NCBI GenBank assembly: GCA_035267815.1
Contig: DATFLK010000085.1
Location: forward strand, 1 to 12,335
Length of the DNA stretch: 12,335 nucleotides
Source of the DNA: DATFLK01 sp035267815
GTDB lineage: Bacteria; Pseudomonadota; Zetaproteobacteria; Mariprofundales; Mariprofundaceae
Direction: 5' to 3'
In this document: in pieces, positions 1 through 6,418 of the stretch
How positions within the stretch are numbered: the first letter of the stretch is position 1
Layout of the letters: each line of letters starts with the position of its first letter
Program-made: the position numbers and the translations under genes
The notes under the pieces: model-generated
Database searches by the model: none
Seen by the model: only the letters and a program-made list of their open reading frames with translations
What the model was told of the DNA's origin: nothing

Positions 1-597
1 CATCGGCTGGAGATTCCGGTCATGACGCTCGATACGGGCCGGCTTCCGCAGGCGACCTACGATGCCATTGCCGAGATCGAGGCGCATTACGGCATGCGGA
101 TCCAGGTGCTCTTTCCCGACTGTCGGGAGGTCGAGGCGATGGTGCGTGAGCACGGCGTCAACCTCTTTTATCGTTCGGTCGAACTGCGCAAGCTCTGCTG
201 CGAAATTCGCAAGGTGCATCCGCTGCAAAAGGCGTTGCAGGGGTTGGAGGCTTGGATGACGGGGCGGCGCCGGCAGCAGTCGGACCATCGCCAGGAGATG
301 CAGCCGGTCGAGGAGGATCCGGTCTTCGGACTGATGAAGTACAATCCGCTGATCGACTGGAGCGAGCAGGATGTCTGGGACTACATCCGTGCCTACCACG
401 TGCCCTATAACCGGCTGCACGATGCCCACTACGTCTCCATCGGATGCGAGTGCTGCACCCGTGCCATCGCCGTCGGCGAGGATCCCAGGGCTGGGCGCTG
501 GTGGTGGGAGAACGAGGAATCGCTGGCTGAGTGCGGTCTGCATGTCACCTCGCTGACCACTACGGTCGGGGAGTGCGAGCAGGGTGAAGGGATTTGA
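1..597 (+). CDS. cysH: Thioredoxin-dependent adenylyl-sulfate (APS) reductase, 5' end missing
   Basis: This gene reduces activated sulfate to sulfite with electrons from thioredoxin, in the cytoplasm, within sulfate assimilation. The frame is open from base 1, so the N-terminus with the nucleotide-binding loop lies outside the window; 198 residues are visible. The visible part has the LDTGRLP motif, a Cys-Cys pair (codons at 196-201) and, 81 residues later, a CxxC (GCECC, about 442-456). That is the CC-X80-CxxC pattern of [4Fe-4S] enzymes. The catalytic ECGLH motif lies near the C-terminus (about 529-543). In this family the iron-sulfur cysteines mark use of APS rather than PAPS, which agrees with the absence of a CysC kinase domain on the neighbouring CysN. 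It is followed 29 bp later by the DsrE-like gene and probably shares its transcript. Family assignment is firm; substrate preference is inferred from the cluster motif. Confidence 0.95.
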   Translation, partial: HRLEIPVMTLDTGRLPQATYDAIAEIEAHYGMRIQVLFPDCREVEAMVREHGVNLFYRSVELRKLCCEIRKVHPLQKALQGLEAWMTGRRRQQSDHRQEMQPVEEDPVFGLMKYNPLIDWSEQDVWDYIRAYHVPYNRLHDAHYVSIGCECCTRAIAVGEDPRAGRWWWENEESLAECGLHVTSLTTTVGECEQGEGI

Positions 598-626
598 TCA
601 CGGATGCCAACGGATAAGGAGTCATG

Positions 627-1109
627 ATGAGCGAAGAACACAAGAAGGTTTCGATCGTCTGTTTCAGTGGCGATTTTGACAAGGTGGTGGCGGCCTTTAC
701 CATCGCGACAGGCGCGGCGGCGACCAACCGCGAGGTGACGATCTTCTTCACCTTTTGGGGGCTGAATGTTCTGAAGAAGAAGCAGGGACGCGCCTGGATT
801 GGCAAGAATCTGCTCTCGCGTATTTTCAACTTCCTGATGGGAGGCCGTAACAACCTTCCGCTGAGTCGGCTCAACTTCATGGGCGCGAGCCCGAAGCTGA
901 TGACCGGAATGATGAAGGGGTGCAACGTGGCCACCCTGCCGGAGCTGATCGAGGCGGCCAGCGCGCTGGGCGTGCGCCTGGTGGCCTGCGAGATGGCGAT
1001 GCATGTGCTGGGCATCGACCGCGACGACCTGGTCGACGAGGTCGAGGATGTGGCCGGTGTCGCCACCTTCCTGAACGAGTCGGAAGACGCCCACATTATC
1101 TTTATTTGA
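627..1109 (+). CDS. DsrE/DsrF-family (DsrE2-like) sulfur-relay protein
   Basis: This 160-residue protein of the DsrE/DsrF/DrsH fold opens with a beta-strand and glycine turn (VSIVCFSGDFDKV) and has the FFTFWGLNVL segment seen in DsrE2-type proteins. The later stretch (residues about 98-130) runs from GCNVATLPELIEAA to VACEMAMHVLGI, also typical of that subgroup. Cysteines are Cys12, Cys99 and Cys121; Cys121, just before the conserved M-x-x-x-GI segment, is the best candidate for carrying persulfide. DsrE2 proteins normally pair with TusA and take part in cytoplasmic sulfur transfer, and a TusA-like gene begins 13 bp downstream. An alternative ATG at 624 is only 2 nt from the AAGGAG ribosome site (616-621). 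The ATG at 627, 5 nt away, is therefore preferred. The finding of DsrE between cysH and cysD suggests a link to assimilated sulfur, which is inference. Confidence 0.85.
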   Translation: MSEEHKKVSIVCFSGDFDKVVAAFTIATGAAATNREVTIFFTFWGLNVLKKKQGRAWIGKNLLSRIFNFLMGGRNNLPLSRLNFMGASPKLMTGMMKGCNVATLPELIEAASALGVRLVACEMAMHVLGIDRDDLVDEVEDVAGVATFLNESEDAHIIFI

Positions 1110-1122
1110 GCGAGGACAGGCT

Positions 1123-1344
1123 ATGTCGCACTTTATCGATATTACCGGGGAACACTGCCCGATGACCTTTGTGAAGGTGAAACTGGCGCTAGCCAAGATC
1201 GGTGGAGGCGAGGAGCTCGATGTGCTGCTCAAGGAGGGCGAGCCGTTGCAGAACGTGCCGCGCTCGGCCGAGGAGCAGGGCTTTACCGTCTCCGGTATCG
1301 AGGAGAAGGGCAATGGCAACTATCTCGTCAGGATTCGCAAGTGA
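1123..1344 (+). CDS. TusA-family sulfur carrier protein
   Basis: This 73-residue protein has the size and plan of TusA/SirA: a short first strand, then the cysteine motif (GEHCPMTFVKVKLAL, Cys12), a helix, and a C-terminal strand pair ending NYLVRIRK. The usual CPxP motif reads CPMT here, so the first proline and the persulfide cysteine are kept while the second proline is replaced. Such variants are common among TusA-like proteins outside the tRNA-thiolation TusA group, so it should not be called TusA of the 2-thiouridine pathway. It follows the DsrE-like gene at 13 bp and is the likely partner for sulfur exchange with it. A purine-rich GAGGA lies before the ATG. A terminator-like hairpin starts 4 nt after its stop codon. 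Confidence 0.88.
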   Translation: MSHFIDITGEHCPMTFVKVKLALAKIGGGEELDVLLKEGEPLQNVPRSAEEQGFTVSGIEEKGNGNYLVRIRK

Positions 1345-1347
1345 CCG

Positions 1348-1382
1348 TGAAGGGAGCTGAAAATGCATCCCTGCAATTTTTT
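1348..1382 (+). terminator. Probable intrinsic terminator or attenuator after the tusA-like gene
   Basis: AGGGA (1351-1355) pairs with TCCCT (1368-1372). GC (1356-1357) pairs with GC (1365-1366) across a one-base bulge, and TG (1348-1349) pairs with CA (1374-1375) beyond one mismatch. Six T follow at 1377-1382. The stem is of modest strength. It would separate cysH-dsrE-tusA from cysDN or control read-through into them. Confidence 0.5.
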
Positions 1383-1494
1383 AAGTACGCAAAATCAAAG
1401 GCAGATGTCATTGATTTTGGCAGGCCATCCATGGCCTGTACGGGTTCTCCGGGAAACCGGAGAAGCCTTAAGGAACGGAGGAACGGATGTCTGA
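1363..1494 (+). CDS. Possible 43-codon leader ORF overlapping the cysD start
   Basis: An ATG at 1363 preceded by AGGGAG (1351-1356, 6-nt spacing) opens a 43-codon frame. It starts MHPCNFLSTQ, passes through all three leader hairpins, and ends at a TGA (1492-1494) 8 nt inside cysD. The layout would suit a translated leader coupled to cysD. Against it, the ribosome site is buried in the terminator-like stem, the product has only one Cys and resembles no family I know, and ORFs of this length occur by chance. It is listed as a candidate only. Confidence 0.2.
   Translation: MHPCNFLSTQNQRQMSLILAGHPWPVRVLRETGEALRNGGTDV
1390..1464 (+). promoter_or_regulatory. Three tandem hairpins in the cysD leader
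   Basis: Three perfect inverted repeats follow one another in the 142-nt leader. The first is a 9-bp stem, 1390-1398 with 1411-1419 (CAAAATCAA / TTGATTTTG), with a 12-nt loop. The second is 1421-1427 with 1432-1438 (CAGGCCA / TGGCCTG), with a 4-nt loop. The third is 1445-1452 with 1457-1464 (TTCTCCGG / CCGGAGAA), closed by a GAAA tetraloop of the stable GNRA kind. The cysD ribosome site GGAGG (1477-1481) follows 12 nt after the last stem. I do not recognise a known riboswitch. A regulatory role is inferred. Confidence 0.5.
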
Positions 1495-2389
1495 ACACAA
1501 ACTGACGCAGCTTGAAGCGCTGGAGGCGGAGTCGATCCACATCATGCGCGAGGTGGTGGCGGAGTTCCGAAACCCGGTCATGCTCTACTCTATCGGCAAG
1601 GATTCCAGTGTGATGCTGCATTTGGCCCGCAAGGCCTTCCATCCGGCGCCGCTGCCGTTCCCGCTGCTGCACATCGATACCGGTTACAAGTTCAAGGAGA
1701 TGTACGAGTTTCGCGACACCTTCACCAGGGAGATCGGTGCCGAACTGATCGTTCACCGCAACGAACCGGCGATCGAGAAGGGGATGAACCCGAAGCAGTA
1801 CGGCGTAGCGCGCTGTTGTGGTGCGCTGAAGACCGAGGCGCTACTGCAGGCGCTGGAGGAAGGTGGTTACGACGCCGCCTTCGGCGGTGCGCGGCGCGAT
1901 GAGGAGCGTTCCCGTGCCAAGGAGCGAGTCTTTTCCATCCGTGACGAGTTCGGGCAGTGGGACCCGAAGAATCAGCGTCCCGAGCTGTGGGATATCTATA
2001 ACGGTCGCATCCATGAGGGGGAGTCGGTGCGTGTCTTCCCGCTTTCCAACTGGACGGAGATGGATGTATGGCTCTATATCCGGCAGGAGAACATTCCCAT
2101 TGTACCGCTCTATTATGCTGAGGAGCGGCCGATGGTGGAGCGTGGTGACCTGTTGATCCCGGCCGAAGATACCCGGCATCTGGATGAGGGCGAGACGCCG
2201 ACGATGGTCATGAGCCGTTTTCGAACGCTGGGCTGCTCGCCGTGCACCGGTGCGGTACGTTCGAATGCGACGACGATCGACGAGATCATCGCCGAGGCGG
2301 CGGCGGCCCGTCGCAGCGAGCGCGAGACCCGTATCATCGATCACGGCTCCAACTCCATGGAGGACAAGAAGAAGGAAGGATATTTCTAA
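1487..2389 (+). CDS. cysD: Sulfate adenylyltransferase subunit 2 (ATP sulfurylase catalytic subunit)
   Basis: CysD joins sulfate to ATP to give APS and pyrophosphate, the first step of sulfate assimilation, in complex with the GTPase CysN. The 300-residue product is the usual length for the family. It has the PP-loop SIGKDS (residues 35-40), the LLHIDTGYKFKEM segment that follows it in CysD proteins, and the C-terminal ending GSNSMEDKKKEGYF. The start at 1487 is supported by GGAGG at 1477-1481, 5 nt upstream. A 142-nt leader with four predicted hairpins precedes it, so its expression may be set separately from cysH. cysN begins 82 nt after its stop codon, with a small ORF in between. The identification is firm. 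Confidence 0.97.
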   Translation: MSEHKLTQLEALEAESIHIMREVVAEFRNPVMLYSIGKDSSVMLHLARKAFHPAPLPFPLLHIDTGYKFKEMYEFRDTFTREIGAELIVHRNEPAIEKGMNPKQYGVARCCGALKTEALLQALEEGGYDAAFGGARRDEERSRAKERVFSIRDEFGQWDPKNQRPELWDIYNGRIHEGESVRVFPLSNWTEMDVWLYIRQENIPIVPLYYAEERPMVERGDLLIPAEDTRHLDEGETPTMVMSRFRTLGCSPCTGAVRSNATTIDEIIAEAAAARRSERETRIIDHGSNSMEDKKKEGYF

Positions 2390-2391
2390 CG

Positions 2392-2475
2392 ATGCCCAAA
2401 AGGACATCCGCCGTCACTCATGGTGGATGGGCGCTGTCGAGGCACGCGAATCGTTTTTTGAGGAAGAGGATATGA
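2392..2475 (+). CDS. Possible 27-residue small protein between cysD and cysN
   Basis: An ATG at 2392, 2 nt after the cysD stop codon, opens a 27-codon frame that starts MPKRTSAVTHGG and ends ANRFLRKRI. Its TGA (2473-2475) overlaps the cysN ATG (2472-2474) as ATGA. The purine-rich AAGGAAGGA (2372-2380) lies 11 nt upstream. The product is strongly basic. It is either a coupling device that brings ribosomes to cysN or a chance frame. A hairpin (2405-2412 with 2422-2429) lies inside it. I do not recognise the peptide. Confidence 0.35.
   Translation: MPKRTSAVTHGGWALSRHANRFLRKRI
2405..2429 (+). promoter_or_regulatory. Hairpin in the cysD-cysN spacer
   Basis: CATCCGCC (2405-2412) pairs with GGTGGATG (2422-2429) over 8 positions with one G-U pair and a 9-nt loop. 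No T-run follows, so it is not an intrinsic terminator. It could affect mRNA stability or the CysD:CysN ratio, which is inference. Confidence 0.35.
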
Positions 2476-3761
2476 CCGAGCTGAATCTGGATCTGAATAA
2501 CGAGATTGAACTGCTACGACTGGTGACGGTCGGTAGTGTTGATGACGGCAAGTCGACCCTGATCGGGCGTTTGCTGGTCGACACCAAGGGCGCCTTCGAG
2601 GATCAGCTTCTGGCCGTGCGCAAAAAGCGGGGGGAGACGCATGTCGCTTCCGCCGCCGAGGTCGATCTCGCCATGCTGACTGACGGGCTGGCGGCTGAGC
2701 GCGAGCAGGGGATCACGATCGACGTCGCCTACCGCTATTTTGCCACACCGAAGCGTAAGTTCATCATGGCCGATTGCCCCGGCCACGAGCAGTACACGCG
2801 CAATATGGTGACCGGCGCCTCGACTGCGCATGCTGCCATCATCCTCGTGGATGCCCGCAATGGAGTGCTGGAGCAGACCAAGCGCCACACCCATATCCTT
2901 GGTCTGCTTGGCATGCCGCACCTGATCGTGGCGGTGAACAAGATGGATCTGGTCGATTTCGACCAGGATGCCTTCGAGAAAATTCGCGACGAACTGACCG
3001 AGTTCTGCGCCAGACAGGGGATCAACGATCTGATCACAGTTCCGGTCTCAGCTCTGAACGGGGACATGGTCACGGTGCGTGGTGACAACATGCCCTGGTA
3101 TGAGGGCGCGACGCTTCTGGAGACCCTGGAGGGACTGGAGGTGAACGACCAGATCGATGCAGCACCGTTTCGCTTTCCGGTGCAGATGGTCAACCGACCG
3201 CAGACGCCGGAGTGGCCCGACTACCGTGGTTTCATGGGGCGTGTCGTTTCGGGCACCGTCCGGGCCGGTGACGAGGTGATGGTATTGCCCTCCGGCCATA
3301 CCAGCCGGGTGAAAGAGATCGTCACCTTCGACGGCGATCGGGAAGAGGCGTTCGCACCGATGAGCACGACCCTGACGTTGACCGACGAGATCGACATCTC
3401 GCGCGGCGATATGCTGGTGCATGTGGGGCAGAAGCCGAAGGATGCTCGCGAGGTCGAGGCCGTACTCTGCTGGATGGGGGAGGAACCGCTTTCGTCCCGG
3501 AAGAAATACTTCATCAAGCATACCACCAACACTGTCAAGGCGATGGTGACGGAGGTCGTCTACCGCACCGATATTCATACGCTGGAACAGCGGACTGATG
3601 CGGAGGAGTTGGCGATGAATGATATCGGTCGGGTGACTTTCAAGTTGCAGAAGCCGATGTTCTACGACGCCTATGGCGACAACCACGTGACCGGCAGCTT
3701 CATCATTATCGACAGCTTCACCAACAATACGGTCGGTGCCGGCATGATCTGCGGTGACTAA
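2472..3761 (+). CDS. cysN: Sulfate adenylyltransferase subunit 1 (ATP sulfurylase GTPase subunit)
   Basis: CysN hydrolyses GTP to drive APS synthesis by CysD. The 429-residue product is an elongation-factor-like GTPase. It has the P-loop GSVDDGKS (residues 21-28), the G3 motif DCPGH (101-105) and the G4 motif NKMD (156-159), followed by EF-Tu-like beta-barrel domains. It ends at TNNTVGAGMI, so there is no fused CysC (APS kinase) domain, consistent with direct reduction of APS by the CysH in this cluster. The frame stays open far upstream into cysD. The start at 2472 is chosen because the GTPase N-terminus begins there and GAGGAAGAGG (2460-2469) lies just before it. Its stop codon (3759-3761) interlocks with that of the convergent pentapeptide-repeat gene. 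A GCCGGGC/GCCCGGC inverted repeat (3762-3768, 3785-3791) follows, without a T-run. Confidence 0.97.
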   Translation: MTELNLDLNNEIELLRLVTVGSVDDGKSTLIGRLLVDTKGAFEDQLLAVRKKRGETHVASAAEVDLAMLTDGLAAEREQGITIDVAYRYFATPKRKFIMADCPGHEQYTRNMVTGASTAHAAIILVDARNGVLEQTKRHTHILGLLGMPHLIVAVNKMDLVDFDQDAFEKIRDELTEFCARQGINDLITVPVSALNGDMVTVRGDNMPWYEGATLLETLEGLEVNDQIDAAPFRFPVQMVNRPQTPEWPDYRGFMGRVVSGTVRAGDEVMVLPSGHTSRVKEIVTFDGDREEAFAPMSTTLTLTDEIDISRGDMLVHVGQKPKDAREVEAVLCWMGEEPLSSRKKYFIKHTTNTVKAMVTEVVYRTDIHTLEQRTDAEELAMNDIGRVTFKLQKPMFYDAYGDNHVTGSFIIIDSFTNNTVGAGMICGD

Positions 3762-4696
3762 GCCGGGCTAAGTCTCTCTTCTTCGCCCGGCGGCTGCTCC
3801 TCATAGTAGGTGGATGCGAGCGGATTAATGCCGTCACGATCGCTCTCCATGCCCCAACGGGTCTCCGGGCTGGCTTGTACGGATAGTGTCAGTGCCCGGA
3901 TGCGCTCCGAGGTGATGCCCGTGCCGGTCAGGTCGGCCTCCTGAAGCCTTACCTGTGACAGTTTCGCTGCGAACACATTGGCTCCTGTCAGGTCAGCTCC
4001 TGTCAGGCTGGCCTTGGTCATGTCGGTTTCCGAAAGAAAGGCGTGGTGCAGCAGTGCGTGATCCAGCACCGCGCCCGTCAGGTCGGCCTGATTGATGAAT
4101 GCCCTGTTCATTCTGGCATGACTGAGATCCGCCCAGGCCAGTTTGGCACCGGAAAGCTCCGCATCCGAAAGGTCGGCGTGGGCCAGCCTGGCGCCGGAAA
4201 AATCCACACCGGAGAGGTCGGCCTCGGAGAGGTCGGTATGCTCTAGGCGGCTCTGTGCCAGATTACTATGGCAGAGGCTCGCGCCCTTCAGGACGGCGTA
4301 TGCAAGATTGCACCCGTTGAGTTCGAGGAAGTCGAGCCGCCACGCATGCTCATGGTCGAAGCATCCGCCCTGCAGGGCGGGGCGTGATAGAATGCGCCGC
4401 AGGGCCTCGCTGATCGCAGTGATGACAGGATGGTTCCGTATCCTCCCGGCGGCTTCTTCCGGTGTCTCGCCGGCAGCGATTCGCGATTCGAAGGCACGCC
4501 GGTATTCGTGTGTGATGCTGCCGTAGAGGTCGAGGATGGAGGTGTTGATACGGAGCTGGGTGTCGTCCGTTGCATCGTCGATATGGTAGCGAAGTGAGCG
4601 GATGCCGACGATGCGGGCCTGGTCGTTCTTCCCGTTCAGAGCCTCGTCTTGTGCCTGTTCCAGTGGCAGTGGAAAGGGCGCGGTTTCTACCGGCAT
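3758..4696 (-). CDS. Pentapeptide-repeat protein
   Basis: This is a 312-residue soluble protein. Residues about 121-257 are a continuous run of five-residue repeats of the A(D/N)LxG type (for example ADLSG, ADLTG, AKLAW). These fold as a right-handed quadrilateral beta-helix of roughly 27 repeats. The N-terminal 110 residues are helical and contain a segment (GIRSLRYHIDDATDD) resembling the leader domain of many bacterial pentapeptide-repeat proteins. The membrane-spanning pair often found before that segment is absent. The C-terminal 55 residues are acidic and of low complexity. Function is not known for this branch; some relatives act as DNA mimics on gyrase, but nothing here shows that. 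The ATG at 4696 has only a weak GGGA ribosome site. It lies 36 bp downstream of the kinase-ATPase gene and is probably co-transcribed with it. It ends convergently with cysN in a 4-nt overlap (CTAA). Confidence 0.88.
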   Translation of the reverse strand: MPVETAPFPLPLEQAQDEALNGKNDQARIVGIRSLRYHIDDATDDTQLRINTSILDLYGSITHEYRRAFESRIAAGETPEEAAGRIRNHPVITAISEALRRILSRPALQGGCFDHEHAWRLDFLELNGCNLAYAVLKGASLCHSNLAQSRLEHTDLSEADLSGVDFSGARLAHADLSDAELSGAKLAWADLSHARMNRAFINQADLTGAVLDHALLHHAFLSETDMTKASLTGADLTGANVFAAKLSQVRLQEADLTGTGITSERIRALTLSVQASPETRWGMESDRDGINPLASTYYEEQPPGEEERLSPA

Positions 4697-4732
4697 GTCG
4701 ATTCCCGCTTCGTTCCGAAATCGTACACGGCG

Positions 4733-6316
4733 CTACCAATCAGTTCGGGGCCAGGCAGCGCTCGATTCGAGAAAAAGGATGTCGTCTTCATCGGGCCTCC
4801 GATAGTCGGCAAGTTGCATCTCCAGTACTTCCAGGTCGGCATCGGATACGTCCCGGCCCTGTTTCGTACGCGTCCTGATGCGCCGGCGAAGCAGATCGGG
4901 AGGGATTTCAAGCCACAGGATCTTCAGCGGCACATCGAGGGAGCCTGCTAGGCCGCGGGCGGTATCGCGATCCTCCCGGCGCAGGAAGGTAGCATCCATG
5001 ATGGCGGAGAATCCGGCATGTATCACCTGCCGTGCAGCATCGAACATTGCAGCATAAGTCATAGCATCCAGTTCATCCCCGTACAAGGAGAGGTCGGGCC
5101 TCGATTCGGCCAGCCGTTTGCGGGTGGCATCGGATCGGATGGTGATGGCGCGCTCGATACCGCAGCCCTGCAGGGCCAGATGGCTTTTCCCGCTGCCCGA
5201 GAGGCCACCGACGACGAACAGGGTGGGGTTCCTGTCGCGGCTGTACTCGCCCGCTAGGACGAAGTAGCGCCTCGCCTCGCTCAGCTGTTCCCGTCGCAGT
5301 GCCTCGTCCGTATCCTGCGCATCGGCAAGCAGGTAGGCCACCTTGCCGCGTACGCTGGCCCGGTAGGAGAGGTAGAACGGTAGCAGCATCAGCCCCTCAT
5401 AGTCGCCGGTCGCTTCGAGATAACGCGACAGAAAACGGAAGCCAAGGTCGGGGCGTAAGCGGGCGTCGCAGTCCATGACCAGGAATGCGACATCGCTGAT
5501 GGTGTCGATCATGCGCAGCTCGTCGCTGAATTCGATACAGTCGAAGAGGTGGGGGCGTTCGTCGTAGAGGGCGATGTTCCTCAGATGCAGGTCTCCGTGG
5601 CAGGCACGGATATGTCCCCGTCGCTGCCGTTCGGCGAAGTGTGCGGAGTGGCCGTCGAACAGCGCTTCGGTATGGGCGCGGATCGTATCGATTTGTGGCG
5701 TATCCGGGTGCTGTTCGGCCACCTCGAGATTGGCCTCGATATGTTCGCGGATATAGTGGCGATCGCCGAACGCCCGAATCTCTGGGCCGGTTTCGGCAGC
5801 TTTGTGAAAGGCCGCGATATCGTGGGCCAGCATATCCATCCATGCCGGATCGAAACGGTCTGCCTCGAGCCGGGCGCTGAGCAGATCCCCCTGCGAGAAC
5901 TGGACCATCTTCAGACAGTAGTCCGTGATGTGCCCGTTCGTGCCGAGGTGGAAGTCTCCCGCGGTCTCACCGACCGGGATGACCTTCAGGTAGAGCTCCG
6001 GTGAGGTGCGCCGGTTCAGGCGGAGTTCCTCTTCGCAGTAGTGGCGGCGCTGTTCAATCGTGGTGAAGTCGAGAAATCCGAAATTGACCGGTTTTTTCAG
6101 TTTGTAGGCGTAGGGTCCCGTCAGGATGACCCACGAGATGTGCGTCTGGAGCAGTTCGATGTCATGGGTGGCATGCGGATAGAAGTTGGGCTCCAGCATG
6201 GCCCGGATATGCGGCGGTAGTGCGGACGGATCGATACGCTGCTTCCCGTTCAGGCCCGGTGCGCCATGTCTTGGCAGGAATGGGTCACGGCTGTCCTCCT
6301 TGGAGTCATCGTGCAC
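4733..6316 (-). CDS. Bifunctional protein: aminoglycoside-phosphotransferase-like kinase plus P-loop ATPase
   Basis: This 527-residue protein has two enzyme domains. Residues about 40-340 are a small-molecule kinase of the aminoglycoside phosphotransferase superfamily, with the THISWVILTG start, a lysine-rich KLKKPVNFGF strand, the catalytic HGDLHLRN (240-247) and the metal-binding FDCIEF (Asp259). Residues about 364-515 are a P-loop kinase-like ATPase with Walker A GGLSGSGKS (370-378) and a DATF segment (441-444). This fusion is a known conserved family whose substrate is not established; there is no reason to call it antibiotic resistance. The start is a GTG at 6316, two codons after an in-frame stop. 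No ribosome site precedes it, and a TATACT box (6322-6327 on the other strand) lies only 5 nt upstream, so the mRNA may be leaderless. The first in-frame ATG is at residue 40, right at the domain edge. Confidence 0.85.
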   Translation of the reverse strand: MHDDSKEDSRDPFLPRHGAPGLNGKQRIDPSALPPHIRAMLEPNFYPHATHDIELLQTHISWVILTGPYAYKLKKPVNFGFLDFTTIEQRRHYCEEELRLNRRTSPELYLKVIPVGETAGDFHLGTNGHITDYCLKMVQFSQGDLLSARLEADRFDPAWMDMLAHDIAAFHKAAETGPEIRAFGDRHYIREHIEANLEVAEQHPDTPQIDTIRAHTEALFDGHSAHFAERQRRGHIRACHGDLHLRNIALYDERPHLFDCIEFSDELRMIDTISDVAFLVMDCDARLRPDLGFRFLSRYLEATGDYEGLMLLPFYLSYRASVRGKVAYLLADAQDTDEALRREQLSEARRYFVLAGEYSRDRNPTLFVVGGLSGSGKSHLALQGCGIERAITIRSDATRKRLAESRPDLSLYGDELDAMTYAAMFDAARQVIHAGFSAIMDATFLRREDRDTARGLAGSLDVPLKILWLEIPPDLLRRRIRTRTKQGRDVSDADLEVLEMQLADYRRPDEDDILFLESSAAWPRTDW

Positions 6317-6321
6317 AGGCT

Positions 6322-6327
6322 AGTATA
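6322..6327 (-). promoter_or_regulatory. Candidate -10 box for the kinase-ATPase gene
   Basis: TATACT on the minus strand lies 5 nt before the GTG start codon. A transcript starting 6-7 nt downstream would begin at or next to that GTG. The -35 region is weak (GCGACA or CGACAA). The room available is small, since the peroxiredoxin terminator ends at 6359. Confidence 0.35.
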
Positions 6328-6358
6328 TACATAGGGCGAAGCGCTTGTCGCCAGCATC

Positions 6359-6391
6359 AAAAAAAGGGCCGCCGGCATGCGGCGGCCCTTT
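6359..6391 (-). terminator. Intrinsic terminator of the ferritin-peroxiredoxin operon
   Basis: An 11-bp perfect stem (6381-6391 with 6363-6373; GGCGGCCCTTT on the + strand) with a 7-nt loop is followed on the minus strand by a run of seven T (6359-6365, partly inside the stem). It lies 28 nt past the peroxiredoxin stop codon. Confidence 0.92.
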
Positions 6392-6418
6392 GTTGCAGGC
6401 TGAAGGCGAACGCGTTGC

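Noticed and set aside
429..1319. Long 296-codon open frame on the minus strand opposite cysH, dsrE and tusA
   Set aside because: The plus-strand genes match known families; the antisense frame has no domain, is His/Ser-rich as expected for GC-rich shadow frames, and has no matching ribosome site.
2250..2471. N-terminal extension of the cysN frame into cysD
   Set aside because: It is an out-of-frame reading of the cysD 3' end; the GTPase domain and its ribosome site place the start at 2472.
3950..4330. Periodic GTCAGGTCGGCC-type DNA repeats, possibly a tandem repeat array
   Set aside because: The period is 15 bp and matches the pentapeptide coding repeat on the minus strand, so it is protein-driven and not a DNA repeat element or CRISPR.
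4733..6316. Reading the phosphotransferase-like domain as an antibiotic resistance gene
   Set aside because: The fold is shared by many small-molecule kinases, and the fusion to a P-loop ATPase marks a widespread family not tied to resistance; there is no mobile context.
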